Below, in pieces: positions 8,834-18,153 of a stretch of DNA of 64,000 nt. The translations under genes were made by a program, and so were the position numbers. The notes under the pieces are model-generated. The model saw only the letters and a program-made list of their open reading frames with translations, searched no databases and was not told where the DNA came from. The DNA comes from Pseudomonas aylmerensis (lineage in GTDB: Bacteria > Pseudomonadota > Gammaproteobacteria > Pseudomonadales > Pseudomonadaceae). The first letter of the stretch is position 1. Each line of letters begins with the position of its first letter. The stretch lies in NCBI RefSeq assembly GCF_001702265.1, contig NZ_MAUE01000012.1, positions 62,001 through 126,000 on the forward strand, in the 5' to 3' direction.

Positions 8834-9616
8834 TTACAACAAAAAGTTTAAACCGACGCAAAACAGCAATCCGGCGAACAGCCGCTTGAGCAAACGCGGC
8901 GACAACCGGTGTGCCAGGCGTGCGCCGAAGCGGGCGAACACCATGCTGGTCAGGGCGATGCCCAGCAGCGCCGGCAAATACACGAACCCTAGACTATGAG
9001 CGGGCAAGAGCGGGTCATGCCAGCCCAGAATCATGAAACTTAATGCACTGGCCACGGCAATCGGCAGGCCACAGGCCGATGAAGTGGCCACCGCCTGCTG
9101 CATCGGCACGCTGCGCCAGGTCAAGAACGGCACGGTCAGCGAGCCGCCGCCAATCCCGAAAATCGCCGAGGCCCAGCCGATCACCGAGCCGGCTACGGTC
9201 AGGCCGACCTTGCCCGGCACCGTGCGGCTGGCCTTGGGCTTGACCTCCAGGGCCAGTTGCACGGCCACCAGCAGGGCAAACACCCCAATGATCTTCTGCA
9301 GATGCGGGCCGGAAATCGCCTCGGCGGTCAGCGCACCAAAACCGGCGCCGATCAGGATGCCCAAGGTCATCCACAGGAAGATCGGCCAACGCACCGCGCC
9401 ACGCCGGTGGTGCTCACGCACGGCATTCACCGAGGTGAAGATAATCGTCGCCAGGGACGTGCCCACGGCCAGGTGCGTCAGCACCTGCGGGTCGAAGCCC
9501 TGCAAGGTAAAGCTGAACACCAGCACCGGCACGATGATGATCCCGCCGCCCACGCCAAACAGCCCGGCGAGCACGCCCGCACAGGCGCCGAGTAGCAAAT
9601 ACAGGAGAAATTCCAT
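8834..9616 (-). CDS. TauE/SafE-family membrane transporter
   Basis: Predicted inner-membrane exporter of 260 residues with about eight hydrophobic segments. The glycine-rich motif GVLAGLFGVGGGIIIVP near the N-terminus and its repeat GWASAIFGIGGGSLTVPFL in the second half are hallmarks of the TauE/SafE (DUF81) family, which moves sulfite or organosulfur anions. ATG at 9616 (MEFLLYLL) is chosen over an in-frame TTG upstream. The substrate is unknown. Its position before lgt-thyA is common in Pseudomonas and does not point to sulfur metabolism. Confidence 0.88.
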   Translation of the reverse strand: MEFLLYLLLGACAGVLAGLFGVGGGIIIVPVLVFSFTLQGFDPQVLTHLAVGTSLATIIFTSVNAVREHHRRGAVRWPIFLWMTLGILIGAGFGALTAEAISGPHLQKIIGVFALLVAVQLALEVKPKASRTVPGKVGLTVAGSVIGWASAIFGIGGGSLTVPFLTWRSVPMQQAVATSSACGLPIAVASALSFMILGWHDPLLPAHSLGFVYLPALLGIALTSMVFARFGARLAHRLSPRLLKRLFAGLLFCVGLNFLL

Positions 9617-9737
9617 GGGAGCCCCCAAACCAAGTCCGGCATGTTAACGGATGGAAGGCATGCGACCCAACTGGATACGATGGAACGCCGCTGCCTGTAT
9701 GGGTAGAGTGGCTAAAAACACAAAAGGGAATCGCCTG

Positions 9738-10484
9738 ATGTGCCTGATTGTTTTCGCCTGGCGGCCGGGCCACGCCCAACCGCTGATCGTCGCGGCCAAC
9801 CGCGATGAGTTCTACGCCCGCCCCAGCCTGCCGCTGGCCCAGTGGCCGGATGCGCCAGCTATCTACGCCGGCCGCGACCAGGAAGCGGGTGGCACCTGGC
9901 TGGGGGTCAATGCCGATGGGCGGTTTGCCGCCCTGACCAATATCCGCGACCCGCATCAGCCGCCAGCACGCAAGTCACGCGGCGAACTGGTCTCACGCTT
10001 TCTCAGCGGATCGCTGCCGATTGACCAATATCTCGCCGACGTTAACGGACGTTCGATTGAATATGCCGGTTTCAACCTGCTGGTGGGCACGCGGGATGCG
10101 TTGTGGCATTACAACGCCAACCACACCGAGCCGACGCAGTTGAAGGCTGGGGTGTATGGATTATCCAACGCAGGGCTGGACACGCCGTGGCCCAAGTTGC
10201 TCAAGGCCAAGGCAGCACTGAGCGAGTTGCTGGACGATCCGCAGCCGGATGCCTTGCTGGCGATCTTGAGCGACCCGCAGACCGCGCCCTTTGCCGACTT
10301 GCCGGATACCGGCGTGGGACTGGCGACCGAGAGCCTGTTGTCGAGCGTGTTTATTGCGAGTCCCAGCTATGGGACAAGGGCGAGTACGGCGTTGATTGTG
10401 AATGCCGACGGCACGCGACGGATGGTGGAGCGCAGTTTCGGCCCGCACGGGGGGCGTTTGGGTGAGGTGGAACTGAGTATTTGA
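9738..10484 (+). CDS. NRDE-family (TANGO2-like) protein
   Basis: Protein of 248 residues of the NRDE family, related to eukaryotic TANGO2. The N-terminus reads MCLIVFAW, with Cys2 directly after the initiator Met, and the family's namesake motif is in VAANRDEFYARP. GGTWLGVN and TNIRDP are also conserved features. The exact biochemical role is uncertain; TANGO2 proteins have been linked to haem trafficking. ATG at 9738 is preferred because AAGGGAA precedes it and Cys2 must be near the start. It is divergent from the TauE/SafE gene. Confidence 0.85.
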   Translation: MCLIVFAWRPGHAQPLIVAANRDEFYARPSLPLAQWPDAPAIYAGRDQEAGGTWLGVNADGRFAALTNIRDPHQPPARKSRGELVSRFLSGSLPIDQYLADVNGRSIEYAGFNLLVGTRDALWHYNANHTEPTQLKAGVYGLSNAGLDTPWPKLLKAKAALSELLDDPQPDALLAILSDPQTAPFADLPDTGVGLATESLLSSVFIASPSYGTRASTALIVNADGTRRMVERSFGPHGGRLGEVELSI

Positions 10485-10502
10485 CGGCGCCTGGATTGGC
10501 GC

Positions 10503-10569
10503 CATCGCCGGCAAGCCGGCTCCTACAGGGGAATGCATTCCAACGGTAGGAGCTGGCTTGCCAGCGATG
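10503..10569. repeat. REP-type inverted repeat (tail-out pair)
   Basis: Left arm CATCGCCGGCAAGCCGGCTC and right arm GAGCTGGCTTGCCAGCGATG are inverted copies about 67 bp end to end, with the ATCGC ends outward. They fill the gap between the convergent NRDE and ptsP genes and may form a bidirectional terminator. Confidence 0.8.
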
Positions 10570-10570
10570 T

Positions 10571-12850
10571 CTAGAGGGTCTTGGCAGAAGCCGGGTTGAT
10601 CATCCGCGTCAGCCCCAGGTTCTTCAGCGCCAACTGCAGCGAACTGTGGATAACTTGCGGGTTGTCGATGGTCATCAACTCCGCCAGCAGGTCCTTGGCC
10701 ATGCTCAGTTCGACCTGGCGCAGCATCCACTTCACCTTCGGCAGGTTGGTGGCGTTCATCGACAGGCTGTCAAAGCCCATCGCCATCAACAGCACCGCCG
10801 CCGCCGGGTCGCCGGCCATTTCACCGCAGATACTCACCGGCTTGCCTTCGGCATGGGCGTCGCGCACCACGTGCTGCAGGGCTTGCAGCACCGCCGGGTG
10901 CAGGTAGTCGTAGAGGTCGGCCACCCGTGGGTTGTTACGGTCCACGGCCAGCAGGTATTGGGTCAGGTCATTGGAGCCCACCGACAGGAAGTCCACCTGG
11001 CGCGCGAGCTCCTTGGCCTGGTACACCGCTGCCGGAATCTCGATCATCACGCCAATCGGCGGCATCGGCACGTCGGCGCCTTCGTCGCGCACTTCACCCC
11101 AGGCACGGTGGATCAGGTGCAGGGCCTCTTCCAGCTCATGGGTGCCGGAGATCATCGGCAGCAGAATGCGCAGGTTGTTCAGGCCCTCGCTGGCCTTGAG
11201 CATGGCGCGGGTCTGCACCAGGAAGATTTCAGGATGGTCGAGGGTGACGCGGATACCGCGCCAGCCGAGGAAGGGGTTGTCTTCCTTGATCGGGAAATAC
11301 GACAGTGACTTGTCGCCGCCGATGTCCAGGCTGCGCATCGTCACCGGTAACGGGTGGAAGGCGGACAGTTGCTCGCGATAAATCGCCAGCTGCTCCTTCT
11401 CACTCGGGAAACGCTGGTTGATCATGAACGGCACTTCGGTGCGGTACAGCCCCACCCCTTCAGCACCGCGCTGCTGCGCACGGGCCACATCGGCGAGCAG
11501 GCCGGTGTTGACCAGCAGCGGCACGCGATGGCCATCGAGGGTCACGCACGGCAACTCGCGCAACGAATCGAGGCCCAGCGCCAGTTGTTTCTCTTCCTCG
11601 ACCACCTCGGCGTATTGCTTGCGCAGCACTTCGCTGGGGTTGGTGAAGACTTCACCGCGATGGCCATCGACGATCATGTCGATGCCGTCGACCTTGGAAT
11701 ACGGCAGGTCCACCAGGCCCATCACCGTCGGGATGCCCATGGCCCGGGCCAGGATCGCGACGTGGGAGTTACCCGAACCCAGTACCGAGACCAGGCCCAC
11801 CAACTTGCCTTCCGGCACTTCGCCGAGCATGGTCGCGGTCAGTTCTTCACTGATCAGGATGGTGTTGTCGGGGTAGACCAGGTTGGTGGTGCGGTCTTCC
11901 TGCAGGTAGGCCAGCAGACGGCGACCGAGGTCACGCACATCCGAGGCCCGTTCGCGCAGGTAGGCGTCGTCCATCAATTCGAAACGGTTGACGTGATCGG
12001 TGACCACCTGGCGCAGCGCGCCCTGGGCCCACTGGCCGGTCTTGATCACGGTCTTGACTTCGTTACCCAGGGACGCGTCGTCGAGCATCATCTGGTACAC
12101 GTCGAACAGTGCGCGCTCTTCAGGGCGCAACTGCGTGGCCAGCTTGGTCGACAGGTTGCGCATGTCGGCGCGCACGCCTTCCAGGGCAGTCTTGAACAGT
12201 TTGATTTCAGCGTCGATGTCATCGACGGTCTTGTCCGGCACCACATCCAGGTCGGCCGGCGGCAGCATGACCACGGCGGTACCGACCGCCGCACCCGGCG
12301 AACCCGGCACGCCGACGAACTTGGCTTCCTGGATGCCCTTGCCCTGGCGCCCCAGGCCGCGAATCGAGCCGGTGGCCTCGGCGTGGGCAATAACCCCGGC
12401 GAGCTGCGCGCTCATGGTCACGAGGAAGGCTTCTTCACCTTCGTCGAACTGGCGGCGTTCTTTTTGCTGGATGACCAACACGCCGACAACGCGGCGGTGG
12501 TGAATGATCGGTGCGCCGAGGAACGAGGCGTAGCGCTCTTCGCCGGTTTCGGCAAAGTAGCGATACCGCGGGTGATCGGCGGCGTTTTCAAGGTTCAGGG
12601 GTTCTTCACGCGTCCCCACCAGGCCCACCAGACCTTCATTGGGCGCCATGCTGACCTTGCCGATGGAGCGCTTGTTCAAGCCCTCGGTGGCCATCAGCAC
12701 AAAACGGTTGGTCTCGGGGTCCAGCAGGTAAACCGAGCAGACCTGGCTGCCCATGGCTTCCTTGACGCGCAACACAATAATCCCCAACGCCGCCTTGAGA
12801 TCCTTGGCGGAGTTAACTTCCTGGACGATCTTGCGCAGCGTATTGAGCAT
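10571..12850 (-). CDS. ptsP: Phosphoenolpyruvate-protein phosphotransferase PtsP (EI-Ntr)
   Basis: First enzyme of the nitrogen PTS: takes phosphate from PEP and passes it to NPr, linking nitrogen and carbon status to regulation. It has 759 residues. An N-terminal GAF domain (about 1-155) is followed by the EI N-terminal region, the phosphohistidine domain with His363 in GSGNSHVAILAR, and a TIM-barrel PEP-binding domain (GLYRTEVPFM, SVGSNDLTQYLLAVDR, CGEMAGDP). Full length for the family. It lies 22 bases after rppH on the same strand, a conserved Pseudomonas and enterobacterial pairing. Confidence 0.97.
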   Translation of the reverse strand: MLNTLRKIVQEVNSAKDLKAALGIIVLRVKEAMGSQVCSVYLLDPETNRFVLMATEGLNKRSIGKVSMAPNEGLVGLVGTREEPLNLENAADHPRYRYFAETGEERYASFLGAPIIHHRRVVGVLVIQQKERRQFDEGEEAFLVTMSAQLAGVIAHAEATGSIRGLGRQGKGIQEAKFVGVPGSPGAAVGTAVVMLPPADLDVVPDKTVDDIDAEIKLFKTALEGVRADMRNLSTKLATQLRPEERALFDVYQMMLDDASLGNEVKTVIKTGQWAQGALRQVVTDHVNRFELMDDAYLRERASDVRDLGRRLLAYLQEDRTTNLVYPDNTILISEELTATMLGEVPEGKLVGLVSVLGSGNSHVAILARAMGIPTVMGLVDLPYSKVDGIDMIVDGHRGEVFTNPSEVLRKQYAEVVEEEKQLALGLDSLRELPCVTLDGHRVPLLVNTGLLADVARAQQRGAEGVGLYRTEVPFMINQRFPSEKEQLAIYREQLSAFHPLPVTMRSLDIGGDKSLSYFPIKEDNPFLGWRGIRVTLDHPEIFLVQTRAMLKASEGLNNLRILLPMISGTHELEEALHLIHRAWGEVRDEGADVPMPPIGVMIEIPAAVYQAKELARQVDFLSVGSNDLTQYLLAVDRNNPRVADLYDYLHPAVLQALQHVVRDAHAEGKPVSICGEMAGDPAAAVLLMAMGFDSLSMNATNLPKVKWMLRQVELSMAKDLLAELMTIDNPQVIHSSLQLALKNLGLTRMINPASAKTL

Positions 12851-12872
12851 GGCTCGGGGTCGAACTCCGTCG

Positions 12873-13352
12873 TCAGTCGCGCGCTAAAAGGCGCGGGGCA
12901 AGCTCTTTGAGAGCGCGACGATAAACCTCGCGCTTGAATGTCACCACCTGGCCCAACGGGTACCAATAGCTGACCCAGCGCCAGCCATCGAACTCCGGTT
13001 TACCGGTCAAATCCATCCGCACCCGCTGCTCGTTGGAGATCAGGCGCAGGAGAAACCATTTCTGCTTCTGGCCGATGCACAGCGGTTGGCTGTGGGTACG
13101 CACCAGGCGTTGCGGCAAACGATAGCGCAACCAGCCACGGGTACAGGCCAGAATTTGCACATCTTCGCGCTCAAGGCCGACTTCTTCATTCAACTCACGG
13201 TACAAGGCGTCTTCAGGGGTTTCATCGGGGTTGATTCCGCCTTGAGGAAACTGCCAGGCATCTTGGTTGATTCGGCGAGCCCATAGCACCTGTCCGGCAT
13301 CATTCGTAAGAATAATCCCGACATTAGGACGGAAACCATCGGGGTCGATCAC
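12873..13352 (-). CDS. rppH: RNA pyrophosphohydrolase
   Basis: Nudix hydrolase that removes pyrophosphate from triphosphorylated mRNA 5' ends and so triggers decay. It has 159 residues. The Nudix box runs from [14 protein letters not shown] into RELNEEVGL, with all glutamates present. The start is placed at GTG 13352 (translated [12 protein letters not shown]), which matches the conserved family N-terminus and has GAGG upstream. The longer frame starting at 13412 would add about 20 unconserved residues. It is upstream of and probably co-transcribed with ptsP. Confidence 0.95.
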   Translation of the reverse strand: MIDPDGFRPNVGIILTNDAGQVLWARRINQDAWQFPQGGINPDETPEDALYRELNEEVGLEREDVQILACTRGWLRYRLPQRLVRTHSQPLCIGQKQKWFLLRLISNEQRVRMDLTGKPEFDGWRWVSYWYPLGQVVTFKREVYRRALKELAPRLLARD

Positions 13353-13495
13353 GGCAACAACCTCGCAAACGCATGTCGCCGCATTGTTCCACAAAGGTTG
13401 CTGAAGCGGCAACGAGGCTTCTTACCTTATGTGCACTCTTGTGAAAAGACCGTATTCTGGACGCCTTTTTACAGACTTTTCAGCGAGTAACTGCA

Positions 13496-14152
13496 ATGCG
13501 CCTGGCTTTATTCGACTTGGACAACACCCTTCTCGGCGGTGACAGCGACCACGCCTGGGGCGATTACCTGTGCGAGCGCGGGATTCTCGACCCGGTGGCC
13601 TACAAGGCCCGCAACGACGAGTTCTACCAGGATTACCTGGCCGGCAAGCTGGACAACGCCGCCTACCTGAACTTCTGCCTGGAAATCCTCGGCCGTACCG
13701 AGATGGCCCAGCTGCAGGAGTGGCACAACGACTATATGCGCGACTGCATCGAGCCGATCATCCTGCCGCTGGCCGTAGAGCTGCTGGCCAGGCACCGCGC
13801 CGCCGGTGACAAGTTGGTGATCATTACCGCCACCAACCGCTTCGTCACCGCGCCCATTGCCGCACGCCTGGGCGTGGAAACCCTGATCGCCACCGAGTGC
13901 GAGATGGAAAACGGCCGCTACACCGGGCGCAGCACCGATGTGCCGTGCTTTCGCGAAGGCAAGGTGACGCGCCTGAATCGCTGGCTGGAAGAAACCGGGT
14001 ACACCCTGCAAGACAGCTACTTCTATAGCGACTCGATGAATGACCTGCCGCTGCTGGAGCAGGTGACGCATCCGGTGGCAGTGGATCCGGATCCGAATCT
14101 GCGCGCTGAAGCCGAGAAGCGCGGCTGGCCGGTCATCACCCTGCGCAACTGA
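13496..14152 (+). CDS. HAD-superfamily subfamily IB phosphatase
   Basis: Predicted phosphohydrolase of 218 residues. Motif I is [13 protein letters not shown] with the nucleophile Asp and the acid/base Asp two residues later, motif II is the Thr in VIITATNRF, and motif IV is [11 protein letters not shown]. The helical cap between motifs I and II fits the SerB-like IB subgroup. Proteins of this type are sometimes annotated as histidinol-phosphatase-like; the substrate here is not known. It is divergent from rppH and convergent with the DUF2269 gene. Confidence 0.88.
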   Translation: MRLALFDLDNTLLGGDSDHAWGDYLCERGILDPVAYKARNDEFYQDYLAGKLDNAAYLNFCLEILGRTEMAQLQEWHNDYMRDCIEPIILPLAVELLARHRAAGDKLVIITATNRFVTAPIAARLGVETLIATECEMENGRYTGRSTDVPCFREGKVTRLNRWLEETGYTLQDSYFYSDSMNDLPLLEQVTHPVAVDPDPNLRAEAEKRGWPVITLRN

Positions 14153-14158
14153 TACCCC

Positions 14159-14188
14159 TGTGGTGAGCGGGCTTGCCCGCTCACCACA
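14159..14188. repeat. REP singlet, perfect hairpin and probable terminator
   Basis: TGTGGTGAGCGGG, four-base loop CTTG, CCCGCTCACCACA: a perfect 13-bp stem starting seven bases after the HAD gene stop and followed by AAAAAGG. It is the single-hairpin form of the repeat found as pairs elsewhere, and probably ends transcription of the HAD gene. Confidence 0.85.
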
Positions 14189-14223
14189 AAAAGGCCTACT
14201 TGTCAGAGTAACCGCCTGAAGCC

Positions 14224-14637
14224 CTAGACCGGCTTGGCCCCCATCAACCCCGCAATCACCACGAACCCCACCAGGCTGACCACCGCCAGCACCAGGGTGA
14301 AATTCAAACTGCCGCCCTCGCCTTTGCGCAGGCGATTGAGCCGTGCCACCAACCAGAACCAGGCCAGCGCCGCCACGGTATAGAGAATGCTGGAGCCCAG
14401 GATCCAGGTCTGCCCCAGTGGCCAGCCGATCAGGTGCACCAGCCACCAGCCGGTGAATGGCATGCTCAGCAGGCAAATCCCCATCAACAACCATACGAAC
14501 GCCCACGGGCGCTGCACGGTCACCGCCGGGCCGGCGCTGCGTTTGCGCCAGGCCAGCAGCGCCAGGCCGAGCCCGCTGAGCAGCAGCAGGACCGTGGCGG
14601 TGATGTGGATAACTTTCAGGGTGGTCAGGGTTTCCAT
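14224..14637 (-). CDS. DUF2269-family membrane protein
   Basis: Small inner-membrane protein of 137 residues with about four hydrophobic segments, starting METLTTLKVIHITATVLLLLSG and containing the WLVHLIGWPLGQTWILGSSILY stretch typical of DUF2269 proteins. Function unknown; the family is often compared with cytochrome- or haem-related integral membrane proteins, but no ligand set is evident here. It is downstream of ilvA on the same strand with a 41-base gap, so read-through is possible. Confidence 0.75.
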   Translation of the reverse strand: METLTTLKVIHITATVLLLLSGLGLALLAWRKRSAGPAVTVQRPWAFVWLLMGICLLSMPFTGWWLVHLIGWPLGQTWILGSSILYTVAALAWFWLVARLNRLRKGEGGSLNFTLVLAVVSLVGFVVIAGLMGAKPV

Positions 14638-14678
14638 GTCTCGTCTTCCTTAAAGGCCGCCCCCATCAGCGTAGTCGC

Positions 14679-16193
14679 TCAACCGAGGAACAGTTTGTAG
14701 GCCGGGTTATCACTTTCATCCCAGTACGGGTAGCCGATCGCTTCAAGCGCTGCCGGCACCAGGTGACGCTCGTCCGCCGGAACCTGCAGGCCAGCGACCA
14801 CACGGCCGTCTGCTGCGCCGTGGTTGCGATAGTGGAACATCGAGATGTTCCAGCGCCCGCCCAATTTGTTAAGAAAGTTGAACAAGGCCCCCGGGCGCTC
14901 CGGGAATTCAAAGCGCAGCACCACTTCATCACTGACCTGGGCCGCATGCCCGCCGACCATGTGGCGAATGTGCAACTTGGCCAGTTCGTTCTCGGTCAGG
15001 TCCAGCACCGGGAAGCCTTTGCTGGTAAGACTGGCGATCAGCGCGCTGCGCGGGTCATTTTCCGGATGCGTCTGCACGCCAACGAAAATGTGCGCCTCGC
15101 TGCCGGAGTGGTAGCGGTAGTTGAATTCGGTGATCTGGCGCTTGCCCACGGCCTCGCAGAACGCCTTGAAGCTGCCCGGCTTCTCGGGAATGGTCACGGC
15201 GATGATGGCTTCACGGCCTTCACCCAGTTCGGCGCGCTCGGCCACATGGCGCAGGCGGTCGAAGTTGACGTTGGCGCCGGAGTCGATCGCCACCAGGGTC
15301 TGCCCGGTGACGCCACGGGTCTCCACGTACTTCTTGATCCCCGCCACGCCCAGCGCGCCCGCCGGCTCGGTGATGGAACGGGTGTCGTCGTAGATATCCT
15401 TGATCGCCGCGCAGATTTCATCCGTGCTGACGGTGATCACTTCATCTACATAGTCTTTGCAAATGTCGAAGGTGTGCTGGCCGATCTGCGCCACCGCCAC
15501 GCCGTCGGCAAAGATGCCCACGGTCGGCAAGACCACGCGCTCACCCGCGGCCATGGCGGCCTGCAGGCAGTTGGAGTCGTCCGGCTCGACGCCGATGATC
15601 TTGATTTCCGGGCGCAGGTATTTCACGTACGCCGCGATGCCGGCGATCAGCCCGCCGCCGCCCACCGGCACGAAAATCGCGTCCAGCGGCCCTGGGTGCT
15701 GGCGCAGGATTTCCATCGCCACGGTGCCCTGCCCGGCAATGGTGTGCGGATCATCGTAGGGGTGGATGTAGACGTAGCCTTTTTCGTCGACCAGTTTCAG
15801 CGAGTAGGCCAGGGCTTCCGGAAAGGAATCACCGTGCAGCACCACTTTGCCGCCCCGCGAGCGCACGCCTTCGACCTTGATTTCCGGAGTGGTCTTGGGC
15901 ATCACGATAGTCGCCTTGACCCCCAGCACCTTGGCCGCCAGGGCCAGGCCCTGGGCATGGTTGCCCGCCGACGCGGTAACCACGCCACGCGCGCGCTCCT
16001 CCGCCGTCAGTTGGGTCAGCTTGTTGTAGGCGCCGCGAATCTTGAACGAGAACACCGGCTGCAGGTCTTCGCGCTTGAGCCAGACCTTGTTGCCAAGGCG
16101 CTCGGAAAGCTGGCGGGCGGTCTGCAGCGGGGTTTCTACGGCAACGTCGTAGACGCGCGAGGTGAGGATCTTTTTGACGTACTGTTCAAGCAT
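14679..16193 (-). CDS. ilvA: Biosynthetic threonine ammonia-lyase
   Basis: PLP enzyme converting threonine to 2-oxobutanoate, the committed step to isoleucine, allosterically inhibited by isoleucine. It has 504 residues. The PLP lysine lies in [20 protein letters not shown], the phosphate-binding glycine loop is [10 protein letters not shown], and two C-terminal ACT-like domains (about 330-504) mark the biosynthetic rather than the catabolic TdcB type. It is divergent from rpiA across a 136-bp shared promoter region, as in other pseudomonads. Confidence 0.97.
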   Translation of the reverse strand: MLEQYVKKILTSRVYDVAVETPLQTARQLSERLGNKVWLKREDLQPVFSFKIRGAYNKLTQLTAEERARGVVTASAGNHAQGLALAAKVLGVKATIVMPKTTPEIKVEGVRSRGGKVVLHGDSFPEALAYSLKLVDEKGYVYIHPYDDPHTIAGQGTVAMEILRQHPGPLDAIFVPVGGGGLIAGIAAYVKYLRPEIKIIGVEPDDSNCLQAAMAAGERVVLPTVGIFADGVAVAQIGQHTFDICKDYVDEVITVSTDEICAAIKDIYDDTRSITEPAGALGVAGIKKYVETRGVTGQTLVAIDSGANVNFDRLRHVAERAELGEGREAIIAVTIPEKPGSFKAFCEAVGKRQITEFNYRYHSGSEAHIFVGVQTHPENDPRSALIASLTSKGFPVLDLTENELAKLHIRHMVGGHAAQVSDEVVLRFEFPERPGALFNFLNKLGGRWNISMFHYRNHGAADGRVVAGLQVPADERHLVPAALEAIGYPYWDESDNPAYKLFLG

Positions 16194-16329
16194 CGGCAGG
16201 CATCACTGGGCGGGTTGGGCAGGGCCAAGGAGTCTAACCCAGCGTTTGGCCGGGAGACCACACGAATCCCAAGGTTTGTTGGGGTATACTCGCGCCCCTC
16301 TTTTACTCCCCGCCCGTTCCGGAGCCCGC

Positions 16330-17001
16330 ATGACCCAGGATCAACTCAAACAGGCAGTGGCCCAGGCCGCCGTCGATTTAATCCTTCCCAAACTCGACGA
16401 CAAGAGCATCGTCGGTGTCGGCACCGGTTCCACTGCCAACTGCTTCATCGATGCACTGGCCCAGCACAAGGGCGCGTTCGATGGCGCCGTAGCCAGCTCC
16501 GAAGCCACCGCCGCTCGCCTCAAGGGCCATGGCATTCCGGTGTACGAGCTCAACACCGTGAGCGACCTGGAGTTCTACGTCGACGGCGCCGATGAAAGCG
16601 ACGCGCACCTGAACCTGATCAAAGGCGGCGGTGCGGCCCTGACCCGCGAGAAGATCGTCGCGGCCGTGGCCAAGACCTTCATCTGCATCGCCGACGCCAG
16701 CAAGCTGGTGCCGGTACTCGGCGCGTTCCCGCTGCCGGTGGAAGTGATCCCGATGGCCCGCAGCCACGTGGCCCGCGAGCTGGTGAAGCTGGGCGGCGAC
16801 CCGGTGTACCGCGAAGGCGTGTTGACCGACAACGGCAACATCATCCTCGACGTGTTCAACATGCAGATCACCAACCCGGTGGAGCTGGAGACGCAGATCA
16901 ATGCAATCGTCGGCGTGGTCACCAATGGCCTGTTCGCCGCGCGCCCAGCCGATGTACTGCTGCTGGGCACCCCCGAGGGCGTGAAAACCCTCAAGGCCTG
17001 A
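16330..17001 (+). CDS. rpiA: Ribose-5-phosphate isomerase A
   Basis: Interconverts ribose 5-phosphate and ribulose 5-phosphate in the pentose phosphate pathway. It has 223 residues. Visible conserved segments are [15 protein letters not shown] (phosphate-binding), DGADES with the catalytic Asp residues, and [12 protein letters not shown]. An upstream open frame is continuous, but ATG at 16330 with GGAGCCC before it gives the family length. TATACT at about 16285 is a fair -10 candidate, although no good -35 was seen. Confidence 0.97.
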   Translation: MTQDQLKQAVAQAAVDLILPKLDDKSIVGVGTGSTANCFIDALAQHKGAFDGAVASSEATAARLKGHGIPVYELNTVSDLEFYVDGADESDAHLNLIKGGGAALTREKIVAAVAKTFICIADASKLVPVLGAFPLPVEVIPMARSHVARELVKLGGDPVYREGVLTDNGNIILDVFNMQITNPVELETQINAIVGVVTNGLFAARPADVLLLGTPEGVKTLKA

Positions 17002-17011
17002 CGCGTTACTC

Positions 17012-17104
17012 AATGTGGGAGCGGGCTTGCTCGCGAAAGCGGTGTGTCAGTGAAAGATTCTTCAACTGAACCACCGCTTTCGCGAGCAAGCCCGCTCTCA
17101 CATT
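17012..17104. repeat. REPIN-like inverted repeat (head-out pair)
   Basis: AATGTGGGAGCGGGCTTGCT and the following GCGAAAGCGGT are mirrored at the far end by ACCGCTTTCGC and an almost perfect complement of the first arm. Total 93 bp. It sits between the convergent rpiA and SdiA-regulated-like genes. Confidence 0.87.
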
Positions 17105-17118
17105 GGTCCTGCGGTACT

Positions 17119-18033
17119 TCAGGGATGGGGTTTCTTGAACACGTAGAACAGGTTCGGCTCGCTGACCAGGTATAACGTGCCCTCGTCATCCATGGCGATC
17201 CCCTCGGCCTGCGGCACCCGCTTCTTCAGGCCATGGCGCCCGTTGAGCAGCGACAGGCTGCTCAGCGGGCGACCGTCGATATCCAGCTCCAACACCAGGA
17301 AGGACTCATCCGAGAGCGCCAGCAAGTGACCGCTGCGCTCGTCGTATTGCAGGCTCGACAGGTCGCGCACAAACAGCCCGGCGTCACGCTTGGGGTTGTT
17401 GATCACATGCACCGAGTAGGTTTTTTCCGGTTTGAAATGCGGGAAGCCGTGGACCTCATAGATCAGCATCGGGTCGCGCTCCTTGGCCACGAACAGGCGC
17501 TTGCCGACAGAATCGTAGGCCAGCCCCTCGAAGCCCTTGTTGCCACCCACATGCAAGCCCAGGGTCATCTGTTCCGCATCGGCGGCGTCGAGGAATTTGG
17601 TGTCGTCATCCACATGCACCTTGATCAGGCGCTGCTGGCGCTCGTCGCTGATGACGTAGATGTTGTCACTGATGAACTCCACCGCCTCGGCATCGCCAAA
17701 TCCTACCAGCGGGATACGCCGCAAAATCTTGCCTTGAAGGGACAGCTCGATCAGCTCGGCATTTTTATTGGTGACGGTAAACAGGCTTTTGCGCAGCGGA
17801 TCGTAGGTGAGGGCCGAGACGTCGTCGTCGAGCCCGTCGATCACCTGGGCTTCCAGGACCACCCGGTAATCGGCCAGGCCGATCGAGCGCTCATCGGTCG
17901 GCTGGCGCCAGGCCTGCCAGTTGAACCAGGCGCGCTCGAACAGACGAAAATGCTGCGCAACGGCCCCGGCACTGATCAGGGCGATCAGCGCGAGCACGAA
18001 GAATAGAGGTTTGGGGCGGGCAAGTCGGCGCAT
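17119..18033 (-). CDS. SdiA-regulated-domain protein (first of a tandem pair)
   Basis: Membrane-anchored or periplasmic protein of 304 residues. One hydrophobic helix (about 9-28, LFFVLALIALISAGAVA) precedes a domain of repeated short strand motifs (DDVSALTYDPLRKSLFTVTN, VGKRLFVAKE, DDEGTLYLVSEPNLFYVF), as in the YjiK/SdiA-regulated beta-propeller family. Function unknown; calcium or small-ligand binding has been suggested for such propellers. The following paralogue (18154-19080) has the same order of motifs, so the pair arose by tandem duplication. Confidence 0.82.
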   Translation of the reverse strand: MRRLARPKPLFFVLALIALISAGAVAQHFRLFERAWFNWQAWRQPTDERSIGLADYRVVLEAQVIDGLDDDVSALTYDPLRKSLFTVTNKNAELIELSLQGKILRRIPLVGFGDAEAVEFISDNIYVISDERQQRLIKVHVDDDTKFLDAADAEQMTLGLHVGGNKGFEGLAYDSVGKRLFVAKERDPMLIYEVHGFPHFKPEKTYSVHVINNPKRDAGLFVRDLSSLQYDERSGHLLALSDESFLVLELDIDGRPLSSLSLLNGRHGLKKRVPQAEGIAMDDEGTLYLVSEPNLFYVFKKPHP

Positions 18034-18153
18034 CGGGCGAGCTCAAAGTCAAAAGTGGCGAATGAATATCACGCCTGTCTGAATTTAAACTTAAACGCAC
18101 CCCGGTGTCTGGCTAATGCCGCTGATAGAGAAATATCCGACGTAATTTGTCTG